Source: Prevotella sp.
GTDB taxonomy: Bacteria; Bacteroidota; Bacteroidia; Bacteroidales; Bacteroidaceae
Direction: 5' to 3'
DNA length: 46,425 bases
Assembly (NCBI GenBank): GCA_017645905.1
Contig: JAGCNO010000125.1
Span: forward strand, 1-46,425
This document shows positions 17,249 to 26,048 of the stretch, one piece after another. Both the position numbers and the translations under genes were made by a program. Position 1 is the stretch's first letter. Each line of letters starts with the position of its first letter. A model generated the notes under the pieces. The model worked only from the letters and a program-made list of their open reading frames with translations, did no database searches and was not told where the DNA came from.

Positions 17249-17333
17249 AGGCACTTTTGGGGACGATAATTCGCAAAAATATTCATTTATATTGTTTTTT
17301 AAGGCCAATTTTGTATATTTTCCCAAAAAAGTT

Positions 17334-17363
17334 TTGTAGTCTGTATAAAATTTGCGACCTTTG
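17334..17363 (+). promoter_or_regulatory. Promoter of korAB
   Basis: TTG at 17334-17336, a 19-bp spacer, then GACCTTTG at 17356-17363 (one mismatch to TAnnTTTG). The leader of about 50 nt is AT-rich and contains repeated ACAATAAACA strings. Confidence 0.65.
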
Positions 17364-17415
17364 CACGCTGATTACAATAAACAATATACAATAAACAATA
17401 AACATTACAGAACAA

Positions 17416-19257
17416 ATGGAAGTAAAAGAACTGGAACAAGTAGTTGTCCGGTTTTCCGGAGACTCCGGCGACGGTATGCAGCTCGCCGGAAACATTTTTT
17501 CCACGGTGAGCGCCACCGTGGGTAACGGCATCTCCACATTTCCCGACTATCCCGCCGACATACGTGCCCCGCAAGGGTCGCTGACGGGTGTCTCAGGATT
17601 TCAGGTGCACATCGGTGCGGGTAAGGTCTATACGCCCGGCGACAAGTGCGACGTGCTGGTGGCCATGAACGCTGCCGCACTGAAGACTCAGTATCGCTAC
17701 GCCAAACCCGGCGCCACCATCATCATCGACACCGACTCCTTCGGCCCGAAAGACCTGGAGAAGGCGAAGTTTGCCACACCCGACTACCTCGGCGAGATGG
17801 GCATCGACCCCGACCGCGTCATTCAGTGCCCTCTCACAACGATGGTAAAGGACGCCTTGGCCGACTCAGGCATGGACAACAAGGCCATGCTGAAGTGCCG
17901 CAACATGTTCGCACTGGGACTCGTCTGCTGGCTCTTCGACCGCGACCTGAACCTGGTGGCCAACTTCCTCCGCGAGAAATTCGCCAAGAAGCCAGCCATC
18001 GCCGAGGCCAACATCAAGGTTATTCAGGCCGGATGGAACTATGGACACAACACCCACTCGTCGACGATGAATGTCTATCGCGTCGAGACGAAGGTAAAGG
18101 AGCCGGGCCGATACATGGACATCACAGGCAACAAAGCCACGTCGTATGGTCTCATCGCCGCCGCCGAGCGCGCCGGGCTGAAGCTGTTCCTGGGCTCCTA
18201 CCCCATCACGCCGGCCACCGACATCCTGCACGAGCTGTCGAAACACAAGTCGTGCGGCGTCATGACTGTTCAGTGCGAGGACGAGATATCGGGTGCCGCC
18301 TCGGCCCTCGGTGCTTCGTTCGCCGGAGCCCTGGGCGTGACCAGTACTTCCGGCCCCGGCATCTGCCTGAAGAGCGAGGCCATGAACCTGGCCGTCATCG
18401 ACGAGCTGCCACTGGTCATCGTCGACGTGCAGCGCGGCGGACCCTCGACAGGTCTGCCCACAAAGAGCGAGCAGACCGACCTGCTGCAGGTGCTCTACGG
18501 CCGCAACGGCGAGAGCCCCATGCCGGTCATCGCTGCCCTCCATCCCTCCGACTGTTTCTACGCTGCATACGATGCTGCGAAGATGGCCCTTGAGCACCTC
18601 ACGCCTGTCGTGCTGCTCACCGACGCCTTCGTAGCTAACGGTTCTGGAGCCTTCAAGCTCCCGGCATCGATGGACGAGCTGCCCGCTATCCATCCCCACT
18701 ACGCCACGCCTGAAATGAAGGGTAACTACACACCTTACTTCCGCGACGAGGAGACAAAGGTGCGCTACTGGGCCATCCCCGGACAGGAGGGTTACACCCA
18801 CATCCTCGGCGGCCTGGAGAAGGACGGCAAGACGGGAGCCATCAGCACCGACCCGGAGAACCACGATGAGATGTGCCGTCTGCGTGCCGAGAAGGTGGCC
18901 CGCATACCAGTACCCGACCTCGTCGTAGAGGGTGACAAAGACGATGCTGACCTGCTCATCGTGGGCTTCGGCAGCACTTATGGACACCTCTTCTCCGCCA
19001 TGGAGGAGCTGCGTGCCGCCGGCAAGAAGGTCGCCCTGGCGCAGTTCCGCTTCATCAACCCGCTGCCAAAGAACACCGCCGAGGTGCTCATGAAGTATAA
19101 GAAGGTAGTCGTCGCCGAACAGAACCTCGGACAGCTCGCCGCCTATCTCCGCACGAAGGTCGACGGCTTCGTCCCCGCACAGTTCAACCAGGTGAAGGGA
19201 CAACCGTTTGTGGTAGCAGAGTTAATCAACGCATTCGAGGACATTTTAAAGAAATAA
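17416..19257 (+). CDS. korA: 2-oxoacid (2-oxoglutarate) ferredoxin oxidoreductase, fused gamma-alpha subunit
   Basis: 613 residues. The N-terminal about 190 residues are the gamma domain (VVRFSGDSGDGMQLAGNIFS), normally a separate subunit in four-subunit enzymes. Residues about 210-450 are the alpha pyrimidine-binding domain (GLKLFLGSYPITPATDILHE, STSGPGICLKSEAMNLA, GGPSTGLPTKSEQTDLLQ). The C-terminal part is the transketolase-like domain II. With KorB it catalyses CoA-dependent, TPP-dependent oxidative decarboxylation of a 2-oxoacid with reduction of ferredoxin, reversibly, in the cytoplasm. In Bacteroidetes this pair is usually the 2-oxoglutarate enzyme; substrate is assigned by family, not proven. 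korB starts 6 bp downstream. Confidence 0.93.
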   Translation: MEVKELEQVVVRFSGDSGDGMQLAGNIFSTVSATVGNGISTFPDYPADIRAPQGSLTGVSGFQVHIGAGKVYTPGDKCDVLVAMNAAALKTQYRYAKPGATIIIDTDSFGPKDLEKAKFATPDYLGEMGIDPDRVIQCPLTTMVKDALADSGMDNKAMLKCRNMFALGLVCWLFDRDLNLVANFLREKFAKKPAIAEANIKVIQAGWNYGHNTHSSTMNVYRVETKVKEPGRYMDITGNKATSYGLIAAAERAGLKLFLGSYPITPATDILHELSKHKSCGVMTVQCEDEISGAASALGASFAGALGVTSTSGPGICLKSEAMNLAVIDELPLVIVDVQRGGPSTGLPTKSEQTDLLQVLYGRNGESPMPVIAALHPSDCFYAAYDAAKMALEHLTPVVLLTDAFVANGSGAFKLPASMDELPAIHPHYATPEMKGNYTPYFRDEETKVRYWAIPGQEGYTHILGGLEKDGKTGAISTDPENHDEMCRLRAEKVARIPVPDLVVEGDKDDADLLIVGFGSTYGHLFSAMEELRAAGKKVALAQFRFINPLPKNTAEVLMKYKKVVVAEQNLGQLAAYLRTKVDGFVPAQFNQVKGQPFVVAELINAFEDILKK

Positions 19258-19263
19258 TACAGT

Positions 19264-20268
19264 ATGGAATATACAGCACAAGATTATAAGAAGGGACAGC
19301 CGCGTTGGTGTCCCGGGTGCGGAGACCACTTTTTCCTGGCCTCGCTTCACAAGGCCATGGCCGAGGTCGGCGTAGCCCCTTACGAGATGGCAGTCATCTC
19401 GGGCATCGGCTGTAGCAGCCGTCTGCCTTATTACGTGAACACCTACGCCATGCAGACCATCCACGGTCGTGCGGCTGCCATTGCCACCGGTGCGAAGGTC
19501 GCAAACCCGAAGCTGTGCATCTGGCAGGTATCAGGAGACGGTGACGGTCTCGCCATTGGCGGTAACCACTTCATCCATGCCAACCGCCGCAACATTGACC
19601 TGAACATAATCCTCCTGAATAACCGTATCTACGGTCTGACGAAGGGACAGTACTCGCCCACCTCGCCCCGTGGCTTCGTCTCGAAGTCCTCGCCCTACGG
19701 TACCGTCGAAGACCCGTTCCGCCCTGCCGAGCTCTGCTTCGGAGCCCGAGGAAAGTTCTTCGCCCGCTGCGTGGCTACTGATGCCAAGGGTACTGTCGAC
19801 GTGCTCACCGCTGCCTACAAACACAAGGGTACCGCCGTCACAGAGGTGCTGCAGAACTGCGTCATCTTCAACGACCACTGCCACGATATCGTCTATAACA
19901 ACGAGGGTCGTAGGAAAAACGCCATCTATGTGCGCCACGGTGAGAAGCTTGTCTTCGGTGAGAATAACGAGTTCGGACTGGTGCAGCAGGGCTTCGGCCT
20001 GAAGGTCGTTACCATCGGCCAGGACGGCTATACGCTCGACGACGTGCTCGTGCATGATGCCCACTGCGAGGACAACACCCTACAGCTGAAACTCGCCATG
20101 ATGAGCCCGGAGGACGGATTCCCCATCGCCCTCGGCGTCATCCGCGACGTGGAAGCACCCACCTACAACGACGCAGTACACCAGCAGATTCAGGAAGTTA
20201 GCGCACAGAAAAAGTACCACAACTTCATGGAATTACTGGAGACAAACGACACTTGGGAGGTAAAATAA
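19264..20268 (+). CDS. korB: 2-oxoacid (2-oxoglutarate) ferredoxin oxidoreductase, beta subunit
   Basis: 334 residues carrying the TPP-binding half of the enzyme. Visible are the cluster-ligand motif CPGCGDHF near residue 15, SGIGCSSRLPYYVNTYAMQT, and the TPP/Mg motif WQVSGDGDGLAIGGNHFIHA with LNNRIYGLTKGQ. A Cys in QNCVIFNDHCHD towards the C-terminal third is the expected remaining cluster ligand region. No separate 2[4Fe-4S] ferredoxin-like delta subunit is encoded nearby, matching the two-subunit KorAB type. It is translated from the korA transcript (6-bp gap) and followed by a small hairpin. Confidence 0.94.
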   Translation: MEYTAQDYKKGQPRWCPGCGDHFFLASLHKAMAEVGVAPYEMAVISGIGCSSRLPYYVNTYAMQTIHGRAAAIATGAKVANPKLCIWQVSGDGDGLAIGGNHFIHANRRNIDLNIILLNNRIYGLTKGQYSPTSPRGFVSKSSPYGTVEDPFRPAELCFGARGKFFARCVATDAKGTVDVLTAAYKHKGTAVTEVLQNCVIFNDHCHDIVYNNEGRRKNAIYVRHGEKLVFGENNEFGLVQQGFGLKVVTIGQDGYTLDDVLVHDAHCEDNTLQLKLAMMSPEDGFPIALGVIRDVEAPTYNDAVHQQIQEVSAQKKYHNFMELLETNDTWEVK

Positions 20269-20286
20269 GAATACTTATTCATTTTT
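20264..20286 (+). terminator. Weak terminator after korB
   Basis: AATAAG and CTTATT (20264-20269 and 20274-20279) form a 6-bp stem overlapping the stop codon, followed by CATTTTT. The stem is short, so read-through is plausible. Confidence 0.4.
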
Positions 20287-20309
20287 AACACTACGTTTAA
20301 CAGCAAACT

Positions 20310-20340
20310 TTGGCCGTTTCGTTCTTTTTGCGTACATTTG
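20310..20340 (+). promoter_or_regulatory. Promoter of the small membrane protein gene
   Basis: TTG at 20310-20312, a 20-bp spacer, then TACATTTG at 20333-20340. This is a full consensus match and gives a leader of about 28 nt to the ATG at 20372. It supports the short ORF as a real gene. Confidence 0.85.
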
Positions 20341-20371
20341 CACCCGAATTGCAAACCACACGTAAAACGAT

Positions 20372-20569
20372 ATGACAGAAACGCTCGTAGTAAGCACCCT
20401 CCTACTTGCCATCGGAATGGCCTGCCTGTGCGTGAAACTTATCATCAAACCGGGCAGCCATTTCTCGTCTATGCATATCCATGACTCAGAAGCTATGAAA
20501 CAGAGAGGCATACACTGTGTCATAGACCAGGACAGGGAAGAAAGGGAGAAAAGAGCGCTCCGGGCATAA
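20372..20569 (+). CDS. Small conserved membrane protein
   Basis: 65 residues: one N-terminal transmembrane helix (VVSTLLLAIGMACLCVKLII) followed by a charged cytoplasmic tail with KQRGIHCVIDQDREERE. A short Bacteroidetes membrane protein with a related tail (a GIhC..sQDRE-like motif) is familiar, but its function is not known to me. The gene has its own consensus promoter and is followed 33 bp later by the Skp-like lipoprotein gene on the same strand. Conservation of the Cys and the QDRE motif hints at a specific role such as a metal or partner site; this is inference. Confidence 0.75.
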   Translation: MTETLVVSTLLLAIGMACLCVKLIIKPGSHFSSMHIHDSEAMKQRGIHCVIDQDREEREKRALRA

Positions 20570-20602
20570 CTTAGAATCAAGATTTAATCAATAATAACGA
20601 AA

Positions 20603-21220
20603 ATGAAAAAGAACATCTTACGCGCATTGACGCTTGTGGCCATGGCCACACTGATTACCTCGTGCAACAACCAGGCCCCGAAGATGGACGACCAACCCGT
20701 GGCTGCCGAAGACGGTGAAGTGACCTCGGGCATGAACATCGCCTTCATTGAGATTGACACGCTTACCTCGCAATACGAGTTTGCCAAGCAGACCACGCTG
20801 GAGCTGGAGAAAAAGGGCACCAACGCCCGCAACACCATCCAGGCCAAGACGCAGCAGCTGGAGAAAAACGTCGCCGCCTTCCAGCAGAAGCTGCAGAGCA
20901 ATGGTTTCACCAGCCGCGAACAGGCCGAAAGTGCACAGGCAGCCCTGCAGCGCGAGCAGAACAACCTCGTTGCCTTGCAGCAGCGTCTGGAGGCCGAACT
21001 GGCCAACGAGCAGCAGAAGTTCCTCGAGGCTTTCCAAGATAGTCTCGACCATTTCCTGAACGACTATAACGCCGACAAGAAGTACGACCTCATCTTGAAC
21101 AAGGGTGCCATTCTGCACGCCAGCCACCGCTACGACATTACCGAGGAAGTGGTCAATGGCATGAACCGTCGCTACAAGAAGGATGCTTCCGCAAAGGCAG
21201 ACACTACGAAGACGAAATAA
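20603..21220 (+). CDS. OmpH/Skp-family periplasmic chaperone, probable lipoprotein
   Basis: 205 residues. The N-terminus MKKNILRALTLVAMATLITS then CNN contains a lipobox (LITSC), so the mature protein is probably lipid-anchored, unlike soluble enterobacterial Skp. After a short acidic linker comes NIAFIEIDTLTSQYEFAK, the usual OmpH/Skp start. A long Gln/Glu-rich coiled coil (about residues 65-155, QAKTQQLEKNVAAFQQKLQS) follows, then the C-terminal strand region YDLILNKGAILHASHRYDIT. Skp trimers hold unfolded outer-membrane proteins in their coiled-coil arms. The tail KADTTKTK is low in complexity. It has no strict promoter consensus of its own and may share the transcript of the small membrane protein. 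Confidence 0.88.
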   Translation: MKKNILRALTLVAMATLITSCNNQAPKMDDQPVAAEDGEVTSGMNIAFIEIDTLTSQYEFAKQTTLELEKKGTNARNTIQAKTQQLEKNVAAFQQKLQSNGFTSREQAESAQAALQREQNNLVALQQRLEAELANEQQKFLEAFQDSLDHFLNDYNADKKYDLILNKGAILHASHRYDITEEVVNGMNRRYKKDASAKADTTKTK

Positions 21221-21233
21221 TAGACCCCTCCAA

Positions 21234-21253
21234 CCTCCCCTGTTTAGGGGAGG
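21234..21253 (+). terminator. Terminator-like hairpin after the Skp-like gene
   Basis: CCTCCCC / GGGGAGG stem of 7 bp with loop TGTTTA, 13 bp after the stop codon. Sequence and outline match half of the GGGGAGGGG repeat family seen at 8972-9101, so it may be a remnant of that element. Confidence 0.6.
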
Positions 21254-21291
21254 CTCTCGTAAATAGCAAAAAAGTCAAAGAGTAAATTCCC

Positions 21292-22662
21292 ATGACGCTG
21301 ATCATAGTCCTGATGCTCCTTTTGAGCTATCTGCTCATCGCCACCGGTCACCTGACGGGGGTGAACAAGGCCGCTATTGCCATGTTCCTCGCCGCCATCG
21401 GATGGGTGGTGTACATCTGTTGGGGCCTGGACTTTGTGAACATGCTCCACCCAGGCCAGTATGCTGAGTTTCTGGCTGGGCGGGAGTCCACCACCGAGAC
21501 GGTGAAGGAGTTCATCTACGACAGCGTCTTCCTGAAACACGTGGGCAAGGCGGCCGCCATCGTCATGTACTTGCTGGCCACCATGTCCATTATCGAGATT
21601 CTGAACAACAACGGATGCTTCGACTTTGTCAGCGAGTGGATTCGCACGCGCAATCCTAACCGTCTGCTGTGGACCATCACGCTGGCCACGTTCATCCTCT
21701 CGGCCAATCTCGACAACCTCACCACGACCATCGTCATGCTGGTTATCATGCACCAGATAGTGAGAAGCCGACCACAACGCATGCTCATCGGTTCGGCCAT
21801 CGTGTTGGCTGCCGTCTGCGGCGGATGTTTCACCGTCATCGGCGACCCCACGGGCCTTCTGCTCTGGGCCAACGATGCCGTCACCGCTACGCAGTTCTCG
21901 GCCTATCTGGCCTTGCCCGCACTGGCAGCCTGGGTGGTGCCCACGATGCTTATCAGCCGTCAGCTGCCCTCGCGCATCGACATTGAGTGGCAGATGGCTC
22001 CCTACCGTGGCGACGACACCCGCCTCAACCGCTGGCAGCGCATACTGATGCTTGTCGTGGCCATCGGCGGACTGTGGTTCGTCCCCACGTTCCTCAGCAT
22101 CACCCGTCTGCCCGCCTTCCTTGGCGCACTATGCGTGCTCTCCGTGCTATGGGTGGTCAACGAGGCTTTCAACCGCAAGCTTGACAATGCCGACCAGATG
22201 TCTCAACGCCGTATTCCTCGCGTCATCCAGTATCAGGCCATCCAGCAGATGCTCTTTGTCATGGGCGTGATGCTCGGTATAGGCGTCGTCACAGAGACCG
22301 GTGTGCTGACAGAAGTGGCCGACTGGATTGACAAGACCATTGACTCGCTTTGGGTAGTGGGTATCGTTAGCGGACTGCTCAGCAGCGTCGTCGATTCTTT
22401 CATGATTGCCGTCAGCGACATTTCGCTTTACGACGTGTGGAACGTGGGCGACTATGCCCGCGACGGAGCCTACTGGAAAGTCATCGCCTATTGTACTGCC
22501 GTCGGCGGATGCCTGCTCTCCATCGGTAACATTAGCGGCGTTGCGCTGATGAAGATGGAGCATATTCACCTGGGATGGTACTTGAAGAACATCACGCCCA
22601 AGGTGCTGGCCGGCATCATCATCGGTCTCGCTATTCTCTACGCCGAGACTGTCCTTTTCTAA
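21292..22662 (+). CDS. nhaD: Na+/H+ antiporter, NhaD type
   Basis: 456 residues and about 11-12 hydrophobic segments, fitting the NhaD/ArsB ion-transporter superfamily. Family-typical stretches are GVNKAAIAMFLAAIGWVVY near the N-terminus, SANLDNLTTTIVMLVIMHQI (the conserved acidic, ion-binding helix), CGGCFTVIGDPTGLLLWAND, and SGLLSSVVDSFMIAVSD near the end. NhaD exports Na+ (or Li+) in exchange for protons across the inner membrane, giving salt and alkali tolerance. The length matches the family. The start ATG at 21292 is followed directly by the first helix. It converges with the porin gene, with only 20 bp between the two stops. Confidence 0.93.
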   Translation: MTLIIVLMLLLSYLLIATGHLTGVNKAAIAMFLAAIGWVVYICWGLDFVNMLHPGQYAEFLAGRESTTETVKEFIYDSVFLKHVGKAAAIVMYLLATMSIIEILNNNGCFDFVSEWIRTRNPNRLLWTITLATFILSANLDNLTTTIVMLVIMHQIVRSRPQRMLIGSAIVLAAVCGGCFTVIGDPTGLLLWANDAVTATQFSAYLALPALAAWVVPTMLISRQLPSRIDIEWQMAPYRGDDTRLNRWQRILMLVVAIGGLWFVPTFLSITRLPAFLGALCVLSVLWVVNEAFNRKLDNADQMSQRRIPRVIQYQAIQQMLFVMGVMLGIGVVTETGVLTEVADWIDKTIDSLWVVGIVSGLLSSVVDSFMIAVSDISLYDVWNVGDYARDGAYWKVIAYCTAVGGCLLSIGNISGVALMKMEHIHLGWYLKNITPKVLAGIIIGLAILYAETVLF

Positions 22663-22682
22663 ACAAGTTTTGTTTCCCTTCG

Positions 22683-25055
22683 TCAATTGAAGAAATTCCA
22701 TGAAATGCCGAAGTGCAGCACTTGGTTGTTCATGGGGTAATGGGGCGTGAGGAATGACCGTTTGTCAAACCCTCCGCCAAAGGCATTGGCCATCATCACG
22801 AAGAAGCGGGCATGCTTCAGGTGCAGGTTGGCATAGATATCGATAAAGGGGAAATTACCAAGCTCCACTTTCGACTCCTCGTTCTGCTGAATGGCAAAGG
22901 TGCCCAACGGCGTGCAGTAGTCAGGGGCGTAGTATTTGCTGAACCAAGTGGCACAGCCGCCCAGCTCTATAAGCAGCACCTTGGCATAAGTGAACTTCAG
23001 ATAAAGATTGGAAAAGACGTTCAGCTTGGGCAGCGGCAACACATCCTGATTGCTCGACGACTGGTAGGTCACAATATTATCCCAGTTGAGCACACCCAGC
23101 TTCATGCGCTGCTCCAGTTGTGCAGTGAGCACGTTGAGGTTACTGCCATACTGCTTGATACCGGCAGTGTAGCCCGTCCTTTTCTCCTCGGCATAGTTGT
23201 AGCTCATCCCCAGGTAAGTATAGTTCTGCAACTCCTCTACGGCCACCCTCAGCGTGGTCTTGGTCTTGTCGTAGGTAAAAGCTCCCTCAATGCGGGTACG
23301 TGTCTCCTTGCTCAGCTTGTCGTTATCCCACCACAGATACTTGGAGTGGTAGTGACGCTCCACAAACGAGGGGTTCAGACGGTAGAAATGCGCCCGTGCG
23401 TCAAGGTGGGCGGTGTCGCCGAAGAGCGGAAAGTTAAGGTCAATCTTACCAGTAAGCTTCAACTGTCCGGCATCTTGTCCCACGACCCAAGTCTCGGCCT
23501 GAGCGGTGTAGTGGAGCAGGGTACCCTGCGTGCGCTGCAGCTGTCCGCCGATGCTCACATTGTGCTCATTCCAGCGTCCCAGATAGGCAATACCTGTAGT
23601 GTCGGTCTCAGGCATATCGTAGCGGCGCAGCTCATGGGTGGCAAAGACCTTCAGTCCTGCCGGAACGTACTTGTTAAAGCCTTCGAGCAGTGCAATGGCA
23701 AAAGTATTGCGCAGGTCGAACAGGCGTGTCTGGTCGTAGATAGAGTCACGGGCATAGCCGTCGGTGTAACTGTCAAAATACTGGTCGGCATAATAGTTGT
23801 TCGGCGAATCGTATGCCTGGTAGATATGCCGCTTGTTCATCAGCTCCATAGTGTGGATGAAGCTGGTCACAGGGACGAACTCCTTCTTAAACGTCGCATC
23901 GATGGAGTCCTGACGGGCTTTCTCTGCAAGCAACGAGTCAGCCACAGCCTTCGACTCAACAGTGATTCGGGTAGTGTCAGTAGGCAGACTGTCGGTCTTT
24001 GCCGCCGTAGGAGCATCACCCACAATGACGGCATCGTCTGGGCGTCCGGCAAACACGGCTTCGGCTGCCTTTTCGTTTTTGTTCTTTCGCTTCGCCCGGC
24101 TCGATTTCTTACCGTCGTCGGACTCGCTGTCGGCATTAAACTCCTCATTAGCCTTCTTCGAGGCTTCAGCAAACTTACGGGCGGCTATCTCCTCGTCGGT
24201 CATCTTCACTTTGCGGAAGAAGCCCACGGAGTAGCGATGGGTAAGGAAGAAGTTCTGCTGGTCATTGCGATTCCAGTTGTAGTCCAGGAAAACGGGAAGC
24301 TCGTTGGGCTCGTAATTCTGGCCTGTAGCCTCAGGGTGGAGGATGTATTCATCATCGGTGATGCCGCCGCTCTCTGCATTCTTCTGGTGATAGTTGGTGT
24401 AGAGGGCATGCAGCTGATACTGGTCGCCAAGGTAAGAGGCGTAGAGGGTAGCGTTGAAGTGGCTCGTGCTCTGGTTCTGGTAATAACCTCGTGCATAGAG
24501 ATACTTCAGGTCAAAGCCGAAGCCGAAACGCTTATTGAGGTTAGCGGCGAAACGGGCGTCGAAGAGGTCCTCACCGTTTGTCTTGTCGCCGCAGGTGCCG
24601 TAGCTCAGGTTTGTGATAGGCGACAGCGTGTTGGTGAAATGCCACTGGTCGGGAGTCTGCAGAGCCTGGTCGAAGGCATCGGTAAAAAGGAACTCACGTT
24701 CCACTGGCCTGTCGATGAAGACACGGTTCTGCCGGGCGGTGTAGTTCGACCCCGTAGTGTTGTACTGCATGTATCGGCCCGTGGCGAAGGTCGACTGCGG
24801 GTAGAGATGCGGCAAGGTATCGACCTCGGCTTTGATTATGTCGCCGAACTTGCGGTCTACCGTCCACACATAGAGGCCCGTGGGAATCTCCTTGTCGCCT
24901 TTGATGCTGTCGCGGTTATGAGGGTTGAAGTTCCCGTTCTGCTCGTCGCGCTGGGTGATGTTCCCAAACTCATCCATCTGGTTGTAAGTCTGGGCCAGAC
25001 AGGGAGAAATGAGAAATGAAAAATGAAAAATGAGAAATATGATTACCTTTTTCAT
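22683..25055 (-). CDS. Putative outer-membrane porin (Porin_10 type)
   Basis: 790 residues from the start at 25055, chosen because the next residues form a signal peptide (MKKVIIFLIFHFSFLISPCL...) and the ATG overlaps the stop of the preceding gene by 1 nt (TAATG). The N-terminal region includes GLYVWTVDRKFGDIIKAEVD, then many alternating aromatic strands (NLNKRFGFGFDLKYLYARGY) and a terminal aromatic Phe-Asn pair (HFGISWNFFN), as in outer-membrane barrels. A charged, low-complexity insert (about residues 285-375, rich in Lys, Glu, Ala) probably forms an extracellular or periplasmic loop. Substrate is unknown. The signal-peptide codons are made of a GAAAAATGAAAAATG-type simple repeat, which also occurs at the start of other exported proteins here. 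Confidence 0.82.
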   Translation of the reverse strand: MKKVIIFLIFHFSFLISPCLAQTYNQMDEFGNITQRDEQNGNFNPHNRDSIKGDKEIPTGLYVWTVDRKFGDIIKAEVDTLPHLYPQSTFATGRYMQYNTTGSNYTARQNRVFIDRPVEREFLFTDAFDQALQTPDQWHFTNTLSPITNLSYGTCGDKTNGEDLFDARFAANLNKRFGFGFDLKYLYARGYYQNQSTSHFNATLYASYLGDQYQLHALYTNYHQKNAESGGITDDEYILHPEATGQNYEPNELPVFLDYNWNRNDQQNFFLTHRYSVGFFRKVKMTDEEIAARKFAEASKKANEEFNADSESDDGKKSSRAKRKNKNEKAAEAVFAGRPDDAVIVGDAPTAAKTDSLPTDTTRITVESKAVADSLLAEKARQDSIDATFKKEFVPVTSFIHTMELMNKRHIYQAYDSPNNYYADQYFDSYTDGYARDSIYDQTRLFDLRNTFAIALLEGFNKYVPAGLKVFATHELRRYDMPETDTTGIAYLGRWNEHNVSIGGQLQRTQGTLLHYTAQAETWVVGQDAGQLKLTGKIDLNFPLFGDTAHLDARAHFYRLNPSFVERHYHSKYLWWDNDKLSKETRTRIEGAFTYDKTKTTLRVAVEELQNYTYLGMSYNYAEEKRTGYTAGIKQYGSNLNVLTAQLEQRMKLGVLNWDNIVTYQSSSNQDVLPLPKLNVFSNLYLKFTYAKVLLIELGGCATWFSKYYAPDYCTPLGTFAIQQNEESKVELGNFPFIDIYANLHLKHARFFVMMANAFGGGFDKRSFLTPHYPMNNQVLHFGISWNFFN

Positions 25056-25330
25056 TATATCTTCAGTATCCTCAGTGCCAGCTCCACGAACTTGAAGACG
25101 CAGGAGCCGAGGAGGATCCATTTGGCCATTTCCTTCTCGTCGGTGTAGAAATAGACCACGAGTCCGATGATGGCTCCTACGAGGAAGATGATGTTGAGCC
25201 AGAAGCGGAGCACGCGGGTCTTGCTGGAGTCGCGGAACGGTTCCAGGTTGTGGCGCTTAGGATGCGGAATGTCGTCCTCAGGCACTGGCGGTCCGTAGAC
25301 CTCCTCAATGTCGTCTATCTGCTTGCTCAT
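25055..25330 (-). CDS. Small two-helix membrane protein
   Basis: 91 residues: an acidic, Pro-rich cytoplasmic N-terminus (VYGPPVPEDDIPHPKRHN), then two hydrophobic segments (FWLNIIFLVGAIIGLVVYFY and WILLGSCVFKFVELALRIL). It overlaps its upstream neighbour by 4 bp (ATGA) and its downstream neighbour by 1 bp (TAATG), so it is translationally coupled to both. Function is not recognised. The constant linkage with a DUF4468 protein and a porin suggests an envelope role, but this is inference. Confidence 0.8.
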   Translation of the reverse strand: MSKQIDDIEEVYGPPVPEDDIPHPKRHNLEPFRDSSKTRVLRFWLNIIFLVGAIIGLVVYFYTDEKEMAKWILLGSCVFKFVELALRILKI

Positions 25331-25938
25331 TTCTCCAGGAGTTTAGTGAAACGGTTGAAGAGATAATCCTTACGGTCGATGGTCTTGCGGCGGAACTTTC
25401 CGCTGACACGTGCCAGCTTCGTCTGCTTCTTGTTCAGTCCCCACTTGTCGGTTATCCACTCCTCGGCCTTGTAGGTCAGGGCCAGGCGCTCCTCGTCATA
25501 AAGATAATGTATACGGGTGAGCTGGATGGTGGCCTCTCCGTCGCGGCAGTCAGCGATAAGGGTGTAGAAGAAGCGGGTACGATCCAGGTTGAGCGGCTTG
25601 TTCTTGAACACGAGCCACTCCTGGTAGCTGCCCACCACCTGCATCTTCACGGAGTCGGTGACGGTGACGCGGCTCTGCTCAAACTGGTTGCTCTCCTTGG
25701 TAATACGCTCGAAGTCTGCCTTCAGCAGATCATAAATCTGCTTGGCGCTCTTCCCCGGAGCCTTGATGGTGGTAGTGAAAGCCACACGTCCGTCAACCTC
25801 AGGCACGGCACCAGCCAGGTATTTTGCATCGGGGTTAGTAGCCGTAGCCGTCTTCTCGGGCTGTTCCCAAGTATTGTCCTGCGCAGCGACTGCCAGCGGC
25901 AGAAGCATCAGCGCAGCTATTACAAACAGTTGTTTCAT
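25327..25938 (-). CDS. DUF4468 domain protein, exported
   Basis: 203 residues from the start at 25938 (MKQLFVIAALMLLPLAVAAQ), which gives a clean signal peptide ending AVAAQ; the ATG two codons upstream is possible. The middle (residues about 45-140) matches the DUF4468 pattern common in Bacteroidetes: VDGRVAFTTTIKAPGKSAKQ, RVTVTDSVKMQVVGSYQEWL, FYTLIADCRDGEATIQLTRI. The fold is TBP-like and the role unknown; the protein is expected in the periplasm. It is the first gene of a three-gene run with overlapping ends (DUF4468, small membrane protein, porin) behind a good promoter at 25996-26026. Confidence 0.85.
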   Translation of the reverse strand: MKQLFVIAALMLLPLAVAAQDNTWEQPEKTATATNPDAKYLAGAVPEVDGRVAFTTTIKAPGKSAKQIYDLLKADFERITKESNQFEQSRVTVTDSVKMQVVGSYQEWLVFKNKPLNLDRTRFFYTLIADCRDGEATIQLTRIHYLYDEERLALTYKAEEWITDKWGLNKKQTKLARVSGKFRRKTIDRKDYLFNRFTKLLEK

Positions 25939-25995
25939 ACACATATTATTATTAATTAATTTTCAATCCTCAATCTTCAATCTATAAGACGGCGA

Positions 25996-26026
25996 CAAAG
26001 GTACGAAGAAAAATCCTACTATGCAA
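25996..26026 (-). promoter_or_regulatory. Promoter of the DUF4468 - membrane protein - porin operon
   Basis: On the minus strand, TTG at 26026-26024, a 20-bp spacer, then TACCTTTG at 26003-25996. The leader of about 55 nt contains a GATTGAAGATTGAGGATTG simple repeat. Confidence 0.85.
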
Positions 26027-26048
26027 TAATCTTCACACTTTTTACACA

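Noticed and set aside
17866-19203. Long open frame (445 codons) on the minus strand opposite korA
   Set aside because: A shadow of korA caused by GC-rich codon use; no recognisable domain, no promoter, and korA is certain.
22812-25019. Long open frame (735 codons) on the plus strand opposite the porin gene
   Set aside because: Antisense shadow of the porin; composition typical of a reversed coding region and no domain.
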